DNA of 64,000 bases from Nephrocerus scutellatus (Eukaryota; Arthropoda; Insecta; Diptera; Pipunculidae). The position numbers and the translations under genes are program-made. The stretch spans positions 2,837,001 to 2,901,000 of the forward strand of contig OX352764.1 of assembly GCA_947095585.1 (NCBI GenBank). Reading direction: 5' to 3'. Below the pieces are notes generated by a model. The model did no database searches and had not been told where the DNA came from. It worked only from the letters and a program-made list of their open reading frames with translations. Below are positions 48,301-55,921 of the stretch, one piece after another; position 1 is the first letter of the stretch; each line of letters opens with the position of its first letter.

Positions 48301-49693
48301 CTTAGTTATTGTGACTTAATAGTGAAAAAGGGGAGCATTTTTACATTGACAGCGAACTCTTCCCATAGAGTCGGTGTTCATAGTGACGCCCTACTTTGCC
48401 AATCTGTCAGCCTTCTCGCTTCCCTCTATGTTACTGTGCCCGGTGCCCATACTATAGTATTGTCTAGAATTTAGTCAATAGAAGCCAATTCTTCTTGGCA
48501 CTGTTTATGGTGGTCGCATGAATCGCCTTTATGGCAGATTGTCTGTCAACACATATTATGTTAACCCTTTCGATTTCTGCGTTACTGAGCATTAGTGCCC
48601 TGCCGGCCTCCTTAATTGCTTGGATATCCGTCTGAAAGACGCTAGCTGAATTGGGTAGGTAGCTTGTATGAATTTGACCGATTGAAATGATCCGAGAAAT
48701 GGATGTGTCAGTGAATATTATTACGTCAAATTGCCTCGTTACTGCCCCATCCTTCCAGTTTCCCATGATAGGAAACTCAAAACAGAATAAGGAGTTGAAG
48801 CAATGTTTTGGGATGCAGATATTCTCTGAGTCGCACTGCAATGCATGCCGCAACATACTTGATAAATATATCAGGGGGTAGTAGGTGTAAGATGGTGTTA
48901 AAGGTCTCAGTCGGACATGACTGTAGAGAGTAGAGTAATCTGCTGAGCTTGATGGTATTGTACTTCTTTCCCATCGCTGGCCTAGTGATCCATAGCTTAA
49001 AATTGATCGTACAACAGCTGTGTACAGCCAAATTGCCATCCTTGGTTAAAGGTACCATTTCCTACCCAGGGTTTTGGTCCTGCGCTCTATTATTTGTGCT
49101 GGGGTGAGACTGAGACTATGGCCATTGAGTTTTGGGAGGACAAAGGTCGGTATTTCAAATTTGGTGGTGAACAGTACCATTTCAGTCTTCTCTGAGTTTA
49201 TTCAAAGGCAGTTAGCTCAGAGAAGACTACCTGTAGGTAAGTAGTTTACTCATTGCAATATTGGTTTCTTTCCCTAAGCACTAGGACTAAAGGCTTAATT
49301 AGAAAAAAATTAAAAAACTGAATTATTGATTATGAAATTATTGAAAACGGAATGATCGTTTAATAAGTGAAAAGGCCGACGAACAGATGGTGATACTGAT
49401 GGATGATCGATGAATGATGCTGCTGGTTGCGTTAATCACTCACGGCGCATTCACTTATCTCCATCACCAAAACAACCAAAAAAATACAAAATGCTTAGTA
49501 AAAAAGTAACTCAAATTGTCTACTAGAGAGAGTTAGATAAAATAACGGGGGCCTCCACGCCCCACAAACAAATTGAACTTACCTTCAGACCTTGCAACAT
49601 GCCCTCGAGACTGCTGTTGGGCAAATTTCCGATTCCCTCTTCGACTGTTGAGAGCGACTGGAGCAAATCATCGATTTCTTGCGACATTAACTC
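18118..49693 (-). CDS. Msp300: Msp300 (nesprin): 3' ten coding exons, 5' end outside window
   Basis: Giant outer-nuclear-membrane protein that ties the nucleus to actin and microtubule networks. Coding exons from 5' to 3': 49693-49583, 46426-46262, 46202-38121, 34941-34636, 33319-33062, 29650-26661, 25910-25284, 21444-21315, 21001-20916, 18352-18118. Every junction has GT..AG and the total, 12990 bases, is an exact multiple of three with no internal stop: 4329 residues. Order of domains: spectrin repeats, about 1600 disordered acidic residues, then roughly 20 spectrin repeats, a conserved linker ([20 protein letters not shown]) and a KASH domain ending [10 protein letters not shown], which inserts into a SUN trimer. 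The actin-binding CH domains expected at the N-terminus are not in this window. Six of the nine introns are longer than 1 kb, and five of these carry LINE debris. Confidence 0.93.
18752..20590 (-). mobile_element. CR1-like LINE remnant in last Msp300 intron
   Basis: Minus-strand reading, with stops and shifts: [13 protein letters not shown] near 20480, [14 protein letters not shown] near 20040, [13 protein letters not shown] and FADDS near 19890-19815, [19 protein letters not shown] near 19530, [10 protein letters not shown] near 19380, and a 3' part [15 protein letters not shown] near 18920. The order matches reverse transcriptases of the CR1-Jockey branch. It lies in sense orientation relative to Msp300. 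Its 3' UTR (AGAGGAGTTGTCTATGAGCT-type sequence) recurs at 35885, 50755 and 54007. It also contains a 92-bp tandem duplication (19003-19186). Confidence 0.75.
19003..19186. repeat. 92-bp tandem duplication inside the LINE
   Basis: AGCGCCACGAGTATTGAGGT begins at 19003 and again at 19095. The two 92-base units differ at about one position (CAACGGGC versus CAACTGGC), so the duplication is far younger than the decayed element carrying it. Confidence 0.9.
20916..21001 (-). CDS. Msp300: Msp300 exon (86 bp), Ser/Thr-rich linker
   Basis: Acceptor TTTTTGTGCAG, donor GTAAAT. It reads [20 protein letters not shown] and SSRLTDNAK, and ends with two bases of a codon that the first C of the KASH exon completes. 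It begins in phase 0, which is what the 21315 exon needs. It is too short for an ORF scan and was found by frame continuity. Confidence 0.85.
21315..21444 (-). CDS. Msp300: Msp300 exon (130 bp), conserved pre-KASH region
   Basis: Acceptor TTTCTAG, donor GTGAGT. It encodes [32 protein letters not shown] and [11 protein letters not shown]. The first base completes Arg with the AG left by the 25284 exon. The segment resembles the conserved linker just before the KASH exon in fly nesprins. Confidence 0.9.
22040..23590 (+). mobile_element. LOA-like LINE remnant with RNase H (family X, copy 1)
   Basis: Plus-strand reading with many stops: a [20 protein letters not shown] box near 22150, a degenerate HADNIVS (from YADD) near 22230, [10 protein letters not shown] near 22520, [14 protein letters not shown] near 22720, [13 protein letters not shown] (from YTDGS) near 22930 and [20 protein letters not shown] near 23000. 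[12 protein letters not shown]...WHIRQRSSG stretch follows (from VPGHxGIxGNExAD). Presence of RNase H fits the LOA/R1/I group. It is antisense to Msp300; related copies lie at 24650-25150 and 35955-37450. Confidence 0.65.
24650..25150 (+). mobile_element. LOA-like LINE remnant (family X, copy 2)
   Basis: A fragment collinear with the other two copies: [19 protein letters not shown] (compare [17 protein letters not shown] in copy 3), a C-terminal [17 protein letters not shown] segment, [14 protein letters not shown] and the beginning of RNase H. Antisense to Msp300. Confidence 0.6.
25284..25910 (-). CDS. Msp300: Msp300 exon (627 bp), last spectrin repeats
   Basis: Acceptor TTTCTAG, donor GTAAGT. 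The exon encodes 209 residues: [59 protein letters not shown], then [20 protein letters not shown] and a helix with [12 protein letters not shown]. The heptad pattern and the W-rich helix A fit spectrin repeats, about two of them. They are the membrane-proximal repeats before the KASH linker. It starts with the third base of a Ser codon and ends with two bases of the next. Confidence 0.9.
26661..29650 (-). CDS. Msp300: Msp300 exon (2990 bp), array of about nine spectrin repeats
   Basis: Acceptor TTGCAG, donor GTAAGA. It encodes 996 residues of almost continuous helix with the roughly 105-110-residue periodicity of spectrin repeats. Helix-A tryptophans appear in segments such as [83 protein letters not shown] and [14 protein letters not shown]. 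These three-helix bundles form the extensible cytoplasmic rod. It ends two bases into an Arg or Ser codon, continued at 25910. The whole exon is free of stops. Confidence 0.95.
29651..30769. other. Msp300 intron, low-complexity, no gene seen
   Basis: Contains CT-rich simple sequence (30070-30150) and a (GAC)n run (30213-30236). No exon, RNA gene or identifiable element before the RTE copy starting near 30770. Confidence 0.5.
30770..32610 (+). mobile_element. RTE-like non-LTR retrotransposon, plus strand, internally deleted
   Basis: The 5' leader TAACTGGTGGAAGTGCGATC near 30830 matches the minus-strand copy near 15500. Endonuclease: [14 protein letters not shown] near 30905, then [39 protein letters not shown] near 31180 and an [14 protein letters not shown] GDMN motif near 31290. 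Reverse transcriptase: [11 protein letters not shown] near 31965, [15 protein letters not shown], then after a frame change [20 protein letters not shown] near 32155 and AYADDID near 32270. The element then jumps to its 3' end ([11 protein letters not shown] near 32470, [16 protein letters not shown] near 32550). Dead copy in a 3.4-kb Msp300 intron, antisense. Confidence 0.8.
33062..33319 (-). CDS. Msp300: Msp300 exon (258 bp), spectrin-like
   Basis: Acceptor ACATTAG, donor GTAAGG, phase 0 on both sides, 86 residues: [60 protein letters not shown]. It is helical and close to one spectrin-repeat length. Confidence 0.9.
33320..34635. other. Msp300 intron (1.3 kb)
   Basis: No exon or named element. 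It includes a (GAAG)n run near 33330-33352 and a (CAGT)n microsatellite at about 34472-34504. Confidence 0.5.
34472..34504. repeat. (CAGT)n microsatellite
   Basis: About eight tandem CAGT units in an Msp300 intron. Confidence 0.9.
34636..34941 (-). CDS. Msp300: Msp300 exon (306 bp), one spectrin repeat
   Basis: Acceptor CTTGTTAG, donor GTAAGT, phase 0 on both sides, 102 residues: [75 protein letters not shown]. The length and the two tryptophan-bearing helices match a single spectrin repeat. It is too short and too exon-bound to show as one ORF. Confidence 0.9.
34942..35880. other. Msp300 intron, first part
   Basis: AT-rich, with a (CT)n run at about 35400-35422 and a perfect 15-bp inverted repeat (35710-35753, listed separately). 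No exon seen. Confidence 0.5.
35710..35753. repeat. Perfect 15-bp inverted repeat (hairpin)
   Basis: TTACACCGATAACAG (35710-35724) and its exact complement CTGTTATCGGTGTAA (35739-35753) are separated by 14 bases. Transcribed, this forms a strong stem-loop. It may be the fused ends of a small transposon. Confidence 0.8.
35880..35960 (-). mobile_element. 3'-end fragment of the CR1-like LINE
   Basis: Carries the CAAGAGATTTGCACCC and GCGTGGGCGTTAGGAAATTA words that also mark the 3' UTR of the copy at 50755-50850, and more weakly those at 18760 and 54010. Severely 5'-truncated insertion. Confidence 0.55.
35960..37450 (+). mobile_element. LOA-like LINE remnant with RNase H (family X, copy 3)
   Basis: The best-preserved copy. 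[20 protein letters not shown] (catalytic YADD) near 36010-36060, [15 protein letters not shown] near 36140, [18 protein letters not shown] near 36420, [20 protein letters not shown] near 36510. RNase H follows: a YTDGS-equivalent near 36825, [13 protein letters not shown] near 36990, then [20 protein letters not shown] near 37060-37120. Stops remain, so it is inactive. Antisense to Msp300 in the intron after the 8-kb exon. Confidence 0.75.
38121..46202 (-). CDS. Msp300: Msp300 giant exon (8082 bp): disordered block + spectrin repeats
   Basis: Acceptor TTTTAG at 46203, donor GTGAGT at 38120, phase 0 on both sides, 2694 residues without a stop. Residues 1-140 are spectrin-like helix ([16 protein letters not shown]). 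Residues 150-1800 are disordered, acidic and rich in Glu, Pro, Thr and Ser. This block includes a conserved-looking [20 protein letters not shown] stretch, polybasic clusters ([34 protein letters not shown]), repeated QTSPREE-type motifs, and a tandem array of 35-residue units (separate entry). Residues 1820-2690 return to spectrin repeats ([67 protein letters not shown] helices). The block resembles the extra unstructured region of large fly Msp300 isoforms. Confidence 0.95.
43295..43968 (-). repeat. In-frame array of ~35-residue units in Msp300
   Basis: Six nearly complete and one partial unit of 35 residues (105 bases). The pattern is [15 protein letters not shown], then [13 protein letters not shown], then PAKEQVE. 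Units 1-3 are the most similar; unit 4 has lost part of the centre and unit 7 is truncated. Each unit alternates a predicted amphipathic acidic helix with a Pro-containing turn. Expansion and contraction are expected between alleles and species. Confidence 0.85.
46203..46261 (-). other. Msp300 59-bp intron
   Basis: GTTAGT donor and ATTTTAG acceptor; the shortest visible intron of the gene. Phase 0. Confidence 0.85.
46262..46426 (-). CDS. Msp300: Msp300 exon (165 bp)
   Basis: Acceptor CTTCCTCCAG, donor GTTAGT, phase 0 on both sides, 55 residues: [55 protein letters not shown]. It forms part of a spectrin-like helical bundle continued in the giant exon. Confidence 0.9.
46744..46803. repeat. 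15-bp tandem repeat, four units
   Basis: Units: GTGGTATGCCGCTAA, GTGGTATTCCGCTAA, GTTGTATGCCGCTAA, GTGATGGGCCGCTTA. It lies in an Msp300 intron between the exon at 46426 and LINE remnants. Confidence 0.85.
46925..47840 (+). mobile_element. LOA-like LINE remnant: RNase H and C-terminus, split by a SINE
   Basis: Plus-strand reading: [12 protein letters not shown] near 46970 (RNase H start), RLPNH ending near 47080, then the SINE, then FQAET and [20 protein letters not shown] near 47200-47270 (FSDS, the second catalytic motif), [10 protein letters not shown] and [10 protein letters not shown] near 47380-47440, and a terminal [12 protein letters not shown] zinc segment near 47740. Stops are present. 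Continuity of the RNase H core across the SINE shows the SINE came later. Confidence 0.7.
47080..47196 (+). mobile_element. tRNA-derived SINE, internally deleted copy
   Basis: A box TGGCTCAGTGG at 47087-47097, B-box-like GGTTCGAATCA at 47130-47140 and the tail module CTAGGCCTTGGACCGCAACG at about 47168-47187, all matching the copy at 7849. The body between ACACCAAAA and GGTTGCGAGAG, about 155 bases in the other copy, is absent. It lies within the RNase H domain of a LINE remnant. Confidence 0.7.
48100..49215 (-). mobile_element. LOA-like LINE remnant, minus strand
   Basis: Read from 49215 down: [20 protein letters not shown] (reverse-transcriptase palm), a GRKWYL remnant of the YLG motif, [18 protein letters not shown] near 49030, [20 protein letters not shown] near 48880, RNase H segments [11 protein letters not shown] near 48720 and [19 protein letters not shown] near 48620, [13 protein letters not shown] near 48560, and a degenerate VWAPG near 48450 (from WVPGH). 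Dead. It is sense-oriented in the Msp300 intron, opposite to the fragment at 46925-47840. Confidence 0.7.
49583..49693 (-). CDS. Msp300: Msp300 exon (111 bp), most 5' exon seen of the KASH form
   Basis: Acceptor CACTGCAG, donor GTAAGT, phase 0 on both sides, 37 residues: [37 protein letters not shown]. No partner exon is recognisable between here and 61945, so the next upstream exon is either beyond the window or reached from a donor inside the 61945-63993 exon. Confidence 0.85.
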
Positions 49694-49699
49694 CTGCAG

Positions 49700-50750
49700 T
49701 GTTTACATTTATTGATGTGTGGGTTGGTTGGTTGGTTGATGGTGTGTGTTGGTGTGTGGTATGGTGGTATGGTGGGTAAATAGTATTAATAACAAAAAAA
49801 GTAAAAAACAAATTTAAATATTTATTAGAAAAATGCATTGATTTGTGTATCAATTTTGATTTTTTTTTGTTGGTTGTTTGTTGCTAGCGCGTTCGTTCGT
49901 TGTCGTCGCGCACAAAAAAAGCAAAAAAATGGTCAAACAAAACACGACAGACAGACAAAGGCAGAGTTTTGATTTTTTTTTAAACTTAAGCTGTAAATTC
50001 TTTTGTTATACATGTGTATATTGTTTGATATTCAGTCATATATATTGTTATTATTTTTAATTATTAATTCAAATTGAAAAACAAATGAAAAAAAAAAACA
50101 TTTCTTATGATTTCGATTTCGCAGAATTATGCGATAATGATGCAGACAACAAATACAAGTTGTTGTGGCACACGATGCAGATTAAAGTTAAAATGATTTT
50201 TTTTATTAAAACGCTACATGCATCACACATTGAGAAGAGAATAGTTTCATTCTATACAAAAGGACGAAGGAACAGAAGAGCAACGAGGACATGACAGGAG
50301 AAGAAAATAAAAGTATAACTATGAATAGACTCTAAATAACTGAATATAAATGCAAATATGTATAATAATTATACTTAATACATTAATAAATAAATAAAAA
50401 ATAAAACAATCACTTATTGCAAGCGATAATTGATTGGAATGTCATGCGATTTCTCTGTTAGTTGTTATTAATTCTTGTATTCATGTATGACACTTTGGGA
50501 ATCACTTAAAAATTCGAGATTGTTTAAGATTACTATGACGAAGGTAGTCCTTGACCGAACTTGAAGATTTAAACTCTCAAAGAATATGTCTTTTATTACT
50601 TTGCGGCAAGATCTCAGAGAGTGATTCTTCCTTTCCTTTGTGATTCTGGGGTAGCAACATGTAACTTTTTTCAATTAATTGTCGTGAACAAACCCGCTCA
50701 TAGTTTCATTGTGTCTTTACATCATTTACATAAAGGGTGCGGCATCGTTT
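49700..50750. other. AT-rich intronic DNA
   Basis: Short ORFs only; contains GGTTGGTTGGTTG and GGTGTGTGGTATGG simple sequence near 49720-49770. No exon or element recognised. Confidence 0.45.
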
Positions 50751-50751
50751 G

Positions 50752-52610
50752 GTTCGTTTTTGAACTAGCTCTGAACGCGCTTAAGGGATTTGCTCCCACA
50801 TAATGCTTAGCAAAGCGTGGACGTTAGGAAATTAAGGAGATGAAAAGAGGAGGAGATGGGTATGTACATTTGTCTTAAATGATCATACAAATGCGGAAAC
50901 ATAGAGTCCGGCAATTCATTCCACATAATTATTGTGAAGCTAAAGAGGGAATGAATGAATGGTTGGACGTCTGTAAATAGGCCTTATGGCAAACCGATGA
51001 GCTCGAGTTGTGGCACGGGTATTCTTGATGGTTTAGAGAATGGGCAACTGGATATTTCTTTTGAACACCGCTTGTGGAAAAAGCGACAAGCAGGAAACAT
51101 TCCTGCGATGTTCAAGCGATTCCATTGTTTTCGCGATATTTAAGTCACCAATAAGTTTTATTTCGCGGTTCTGAATTCTGTCAGTAGATGCAATATGATC
51201 TGCCCAGACAATAGAATTGTATTCAAGTTTAGCGCGTTTAGCCAGGTCTGATGGAGTGAAGTACATCTTGTACCGTTTTAGAAATCCCAAACATTCTTAG
51301 CTTTGGCGAATATGTGGTCATTCCAACGAAGCTTGGCTATTGATCCACATACCGAGTATTGCGAGTTTTTCAGTTTCTTTGATGCAAGATCCATTCGTTT
51401 AAGATTCGCTTAGACGACTTGGAAGCTTTCAATTGTACTATATTGTGAAATACCTGTTTTATGTTTTATGCATAAAAAGGCAAAACTTCAAATATCACAA
51501 TATTAATATTAATAATTGATTTAATATACAACAGTCCCCACCTTGTTATGCTGTCTAGGTCATAATTAAACGCGTTTAACATACGTTGTTGTTCAAGTTC
51601 TACTTGTGATGTGTAGAAAGCATCAAATCATATGAAAAGCTAAGAGTGCTGTCTTCAGCAAAAGAATGAATTGGTTTAAAAGGATTAAAAGCGGATAGGA
51701 GATCATTAATGAAAATGAGAAAGAGTATCGGAGACAAAACAGAACCTTGAGGAACCCCGGCGTTTATGCGGTGAATATTAAATTCGAAATCTTCCAATAC
51801 GACCTGAACGCTAGAACGCGAGATCGTTGTCCAATTAGTAGGTAGCTTTTCTGGTGGTCGACTTTGCGATCGCGCGCCTTTTTTATGGACGCCTTTTTAA
51901 TAAATTACCAATTAATTCCATAGGCATTCATTTTCGACAAAAGAGTTTGATGGCAGAAGCTGGCAAATGTCTTGGAAATATCGAGTGCAACAACTTTGCT
52001 TTCACCAGTTTGTGAATAGACTGGTTCCACTTTTCAGTGAGATATGCTATCAGTTGACCTGTAGAACGTTGCCTACGAAAACCGTACTGCTGGTCGCAAA
52101 GGATTTCACGTGATTTATCAGCGTTTCCATGACCTTAGAAAGTATGGATGTTAGCGCAATGGGTCGGTACGAGGAAACAGATGACGGTTCGCCTTTTTTT
52201 AGGAACAGGTTGGATAAAGGGTGTTTTTCAACTCTTTGGAAAGAGAGAAATTAGAAAAATGGAAAAGCCTGAATTGTGTGGCAATTTCAGAATCAGAAAT
52301 GACATGCACGACACTATTGACATTATGTGGCCAGTTAATACTCCTAAAGAAATTGTTGAGGCCATCCCAGTCTTTAACTGCGTGGTTCAAGAACAAGAAT
52401 TTAGCTGATAGTACAATATGATCTGAAGAGCCTAGAAGCGATGATAGACTGACGGTGTTCTAATTAGGATGAGAGGTAAGAAACAATTCAAGGGGATTAG
52501 CGTTATGACTTGCAATGTCGGGGATTCTAATGGGCGCATTCACAAGCTGAGTGCGATGGTTAAAATCAGCAAATAACTCAATAATCCTTCCTTGTGGAGT
52601 TCGTAGCCGT
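50752..52610 (-). mobile_element. CR1-like LINE remnant with endonuclease end
   Basis: Same family as 18752-20590. From 52610 down: endonuclease end APIRIPDIASHNANPLELF with LGSSDHIVLSAKF near 52430-52530, DWDGLNNFFRSINW near 52370, reverse transcriptase [13 protein letters not shown] near 51750, FAEDS (mutated FADDS) near 51665, LEYNSIVWAD near 51230 and [17 protein letters not shown] sequence near 51150. The catalytic first Asp is lost. An insertion with inverted ends at 51440-51503 interrupts it. It is sense relative to Msp300. Confidence 0.7.
51440..51503. repeat. Small palindromic insertion inside the LINE
   Basis: ATATTGTGA (51440-51448) and TCACAATAT (51495-51503) are exact inverted ends, and the centre has the palindrome TTTTATGCATAAAA. 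The related LINE copy around 19650-19700 lacks this sequence. An adjoining AT-rich stretch (to about 51533) also seems to be extra. Confidence 0.5.
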
Positions 52611-52679
52611 TCATAGCTTTAATGTCATGTCTCAAGTGGCACAGAAATATTCCGATATACGCTTCAACGTTGGGAAACA

Positions 52680-54560
52680 TTAAAAACTTATTTCCAAAGT
52701 AGTAAGCCATTTGCCGAAAATTGTGCACGAAAATTCGGTAGGAATAAAGCGCCAACTGAGAAGAGTGTGAGGAAATTTGTAAATAAAGTTCATTCGACTG
52801 GCTTATTAATAGATAATACACACGTTGCACATCGCCGTCCAGCTCGTTCCCTGGACATTATTTCTGCTGTAGTTGAAAATATCCGTCAAGCACATCAACC
52901 CGCCATCGTTCACAAGAATTGAACATAAGCGATGGGACTTTGATAAGAATTTTACACAAAGAGCTCGGTATGAAGAATTGGTGCAAGGATTTTCGACATT
53001 GTATTCCGTTATTAATCGGAAAGTGTACTCACGAAAACAATTTACTAATCATTTGTTGCATTTTTAAATAACATACATTTTTAAAACGAACTAAAAGTTG
53101 CCGCACCCGTTAAACTCCGTACCATTCGTTTGAGAAAAGGTGTTCTTTTAAAAGAAAATTGTACGATACCTGCAAAACCATTTACTAATCTGGAAAACAA
53201 ACTTTTACAGAGGGAAAATAGGATATATAGCGGTCATGTTTTAATTAAAAAGAATTTAGAGCTAAGGTTGAAAAATTGTAGTTTAATGATTTTTTTGTCA
53301 ATTATCCTGTTCCTTTTTTTATATCGGTCTCGCTACTGTCAAAACTTCATTGAATCGACGAAATTTTTTTGAAACAAGTTACATGCTGCTGCTATCCACC
53401 CCAGTATCTCTCTGAAATGCGCTTAAGTACAAAGCCAATTAAACGTTTTTGTTAAAGAATTCATTCGTCCGTAATATAAATTGACCTCTAATCATAAAGA
53501 TACGACGTTTTGTTTCCAAAAACCATCAGTTCTTTTGACAAACCTCAAATGGACTCTAATGTTAGAATACTTTAACAATAATAACTAATGCCAATTTAGT
53601 GCCAAACTTGAGAGGACATTTTATTATGAACCCGAGTGTAGTAATCGCGTTTGGAATGCCTTCGAAGTATAATAAAGAAGAAAGCAAGGGTTTTTCAATT
53701 GGGACGCCCTTCTTTTCCAATAGGTTTTTTTTCGCTATGTTGTGAAGTTATCTGAGTCTCTTTTTAAGATTTAAATCGTCTATACTTGCCATTTAATCAG
53801 GAAGAATTACACACTTCAACAACGCTTGCAAATTATCCAAAATGTTTATCAAAGTTTGCGATTGTTTGCGACTTCTTGACAATCAACGATGACGCCAATT
53901 TTTGGCTCAACAGCTTCGTAAATAAGCATCAAGAGTACTATTTAGAAAAGTCAGCAATTCGAAGGCATTCACGAAATGCCATTAAACAAAAAAACAATTT
54001 ACTGTTTTATAATTTCCGCACTCGTAAAGAGGCTTGCACCCTTATAATGCTAGGCTTAGGAGGAGAAAAAGAGGAGATGTCTATGAGCTTGTGTTTTGAA
54101 TACCTGTACAATTATGTATTATAGTGCTGAGGAAAAAAACAGAGCTTCCACATACGTGTTGAACGGCTGAAGAATTGAAGTGATCCCTACAATGTTGGGA
54201 GACTATTTTTGGGATAAATTTGGAAGACATTGACTTAGAGAAAATGTGACTTCAAGGAAGAGAACATGACACATGCCACACAACTGGCCAAACAATCGAT
54301 TTGTTGAAGTGGATATTCGGTGACTATGTTATATCCAGAAATGTACCAGTCAAATGGCCGCTCCTTTCGTGTGACTTAACGCCTTTGATGTTAGGGCTAT
54401 GTCCACTCCATGATCTAGGGCAATAAGCCAGTGACTTAAGACCACTTCCAGTATCAACATTGAAGGCCAAATTGTCGCGCGAAAATGTCACCAAAAAGTG
54501 GGTTCGACGTATTCAGCCGTGCAGCCGTTTCCGTGGGGGAAATTTAAATGATGTTCTCTA
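52680..54560 (+). pseudogene. Mariner/IS630-like DDE transposase, broken
   Basis: Plus-strand segments, with frame changes, in correct order: KFGRNKAPTEKSVRKFVNKV (52735-52800), RPARSLDIISAVVENIRQ (52830-52890), HRSQELNISDGTLIRILHKE with LGMKNWC (52910-52985), then an interruption, NDDANFWLNSFVNKH (53885-53935, equivalent to the second catalytic block DEAHFWLNGF), FGDYVISRNVPVKWPP and CDLTPL (54315-54385, third block), and RGGNLNDVLYS near the C-terminus (54535). The order fits insect transposases of the IS630-Tc1-mariner superfamily. The first catalytic Asp region is missing, several stops occur, and a LINE tail is inserted at about 54007-54180. Confidence 0.6.
54007..54180 (-). mobile_element. 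3'-end fragment of the CR1-like LINE inserted in the transposase
   Basis: ACTCGTAAAGAGGCTTGCAC, AAAGAGGAGATGTCTATGAG and CTTCCACATACGTGTTGAAC match the 3' UTR of the copy at 18760-18940. It sits between the second and third transposase blocks, so it is younger than the transposase. Confidence 0.65.
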
Positions 54561-54599
54561 TTCCATAATTAATGGCATCGATGTTACTTTATCCCAAAA

Positions 54600-55918
54600 T
54601 AAATGTCTTTATATGATATTTTTAACACAAGCTGTTTTATTTGGAAAACGAAATGGGACGCTCTTAACGAAAAACATAAAATAACAAAGAATCCGAATCC
54701 GGCGTTAGATTTTAGAACTAAATCAAGGAATATATGTCTGTTCGTTGGTAAGCGCATCACTGGAGAACGGCAGTACCGAATTGACTCATATTTTAAAAAA
54801 ATGTTCGTTATAGTCTGAATAAGGTTTTTACGGAGAGAAAAATTGGAAAAATTGCCCGGAAAATTGGAAAATTCGGGAAAACCTGAAATTGCTTTTTCAA
54901 TGGAATTTTTGTGTAAACTCGCGAGCATAGCTAACGATTCTCGAACGATGGATTTGCGTAATTCTTTTTTAGTTTGGCTATTAGTTATTTAATTTTACAC
55001 AAACCGTGTTTCCGTATTTCCGTGCTTCTTGATTATAATAAAAAATGTAAAATGTTAACATCAGCTACCACGAAGGTTGTTGTATTACTTGATTATAGGA
55101 TCTAGAAAATGTAAGATGTTAACATTAGCTACTACGGTGGTAAGAAAAAGGCGAGGGTTCATGTGTACGGGTAGTGAAGCGCGCGGAATTATTTTGCGCA
55201 ATTATTTAATTCCTCTGGACAATACAAGCGTTATTGTAAACGCGTTAATAAAATACAGCCCTTATTTCGGTTCCAACTGCAATGAATTCCTCACCTAAAC
55301 GTTTGTTTGGCTTTGATCTGCTCATTACTTTTTTTTCTAAGCATAAATTCTTGTCCTTAAGACTCACTATGAGTGTACATAAAACAAACACTGTACTTTT
55401 TTTTAAATCGTCACAAAAGAGGGAATGGAGTTAACTTTGAAACTTTAAAAAAAAACGAACAAACGAAGACTATTTCAACCCGAGCACCAAAAAAAAAACA
55501 CTCGCACACATACACAAAATTAAATTACCGCATCCATTGGATACGTGCGTGTCGCCGCCGATAAAGATTCCATTCGCGAGTTTAGGGAACTTCTCAGATT
55601 TCATAGGGTGTGGTGGTGTTGCACTACTGCATCCCATTACCACCTATCGACTATTGCGTGGCGAAGACGAAAAAGCGCGCTAAGGAGTGTCCACCGCGAA
55701 TATATGAGGAACTCTGACGTTGGTATTAAGGCGACAATACAACACTCGTCGTCATGGTCTTAAAAGGAGATGCCAACGAACGCGAACAACTCCAAATGTG
55801 TTCATTCCAACGCCGTAAATAGATGGAAGATATTTAGAGATGGTATCTATGGTGTTATTTTTGGATCTAAGGAAGCAACGCATCGTCGCATCGCAAAGAA
55901 GCTGAAAGACTTCTCTAT
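54600..55918. other. AT-rich intronic or intergenic DNA
   Basis: Only short ORFs. A duplicated phrase ATAAAAAATGTAAAATGTTAAC / GATCTAGAAAATGTAAGATGTTAAC occurs near 55037 and 55095 (two imperfect copies about 60 bases apart). Nothing coding is recognised. Confidence 0.4.
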
Positions 55919-55921
55919 ATA

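Noticed and set aside
48286..48474. 62-residue plus-strand ORF
   Set aside because: Antisense of the degraded RNase H region of the minus-strand LINE remnant.
50085..50294. 69-residue plus-strand ORF with acidic FDFAELCDND motif
   Set aside because: Short, starts in an A-run, no family or splice support; probably chance.
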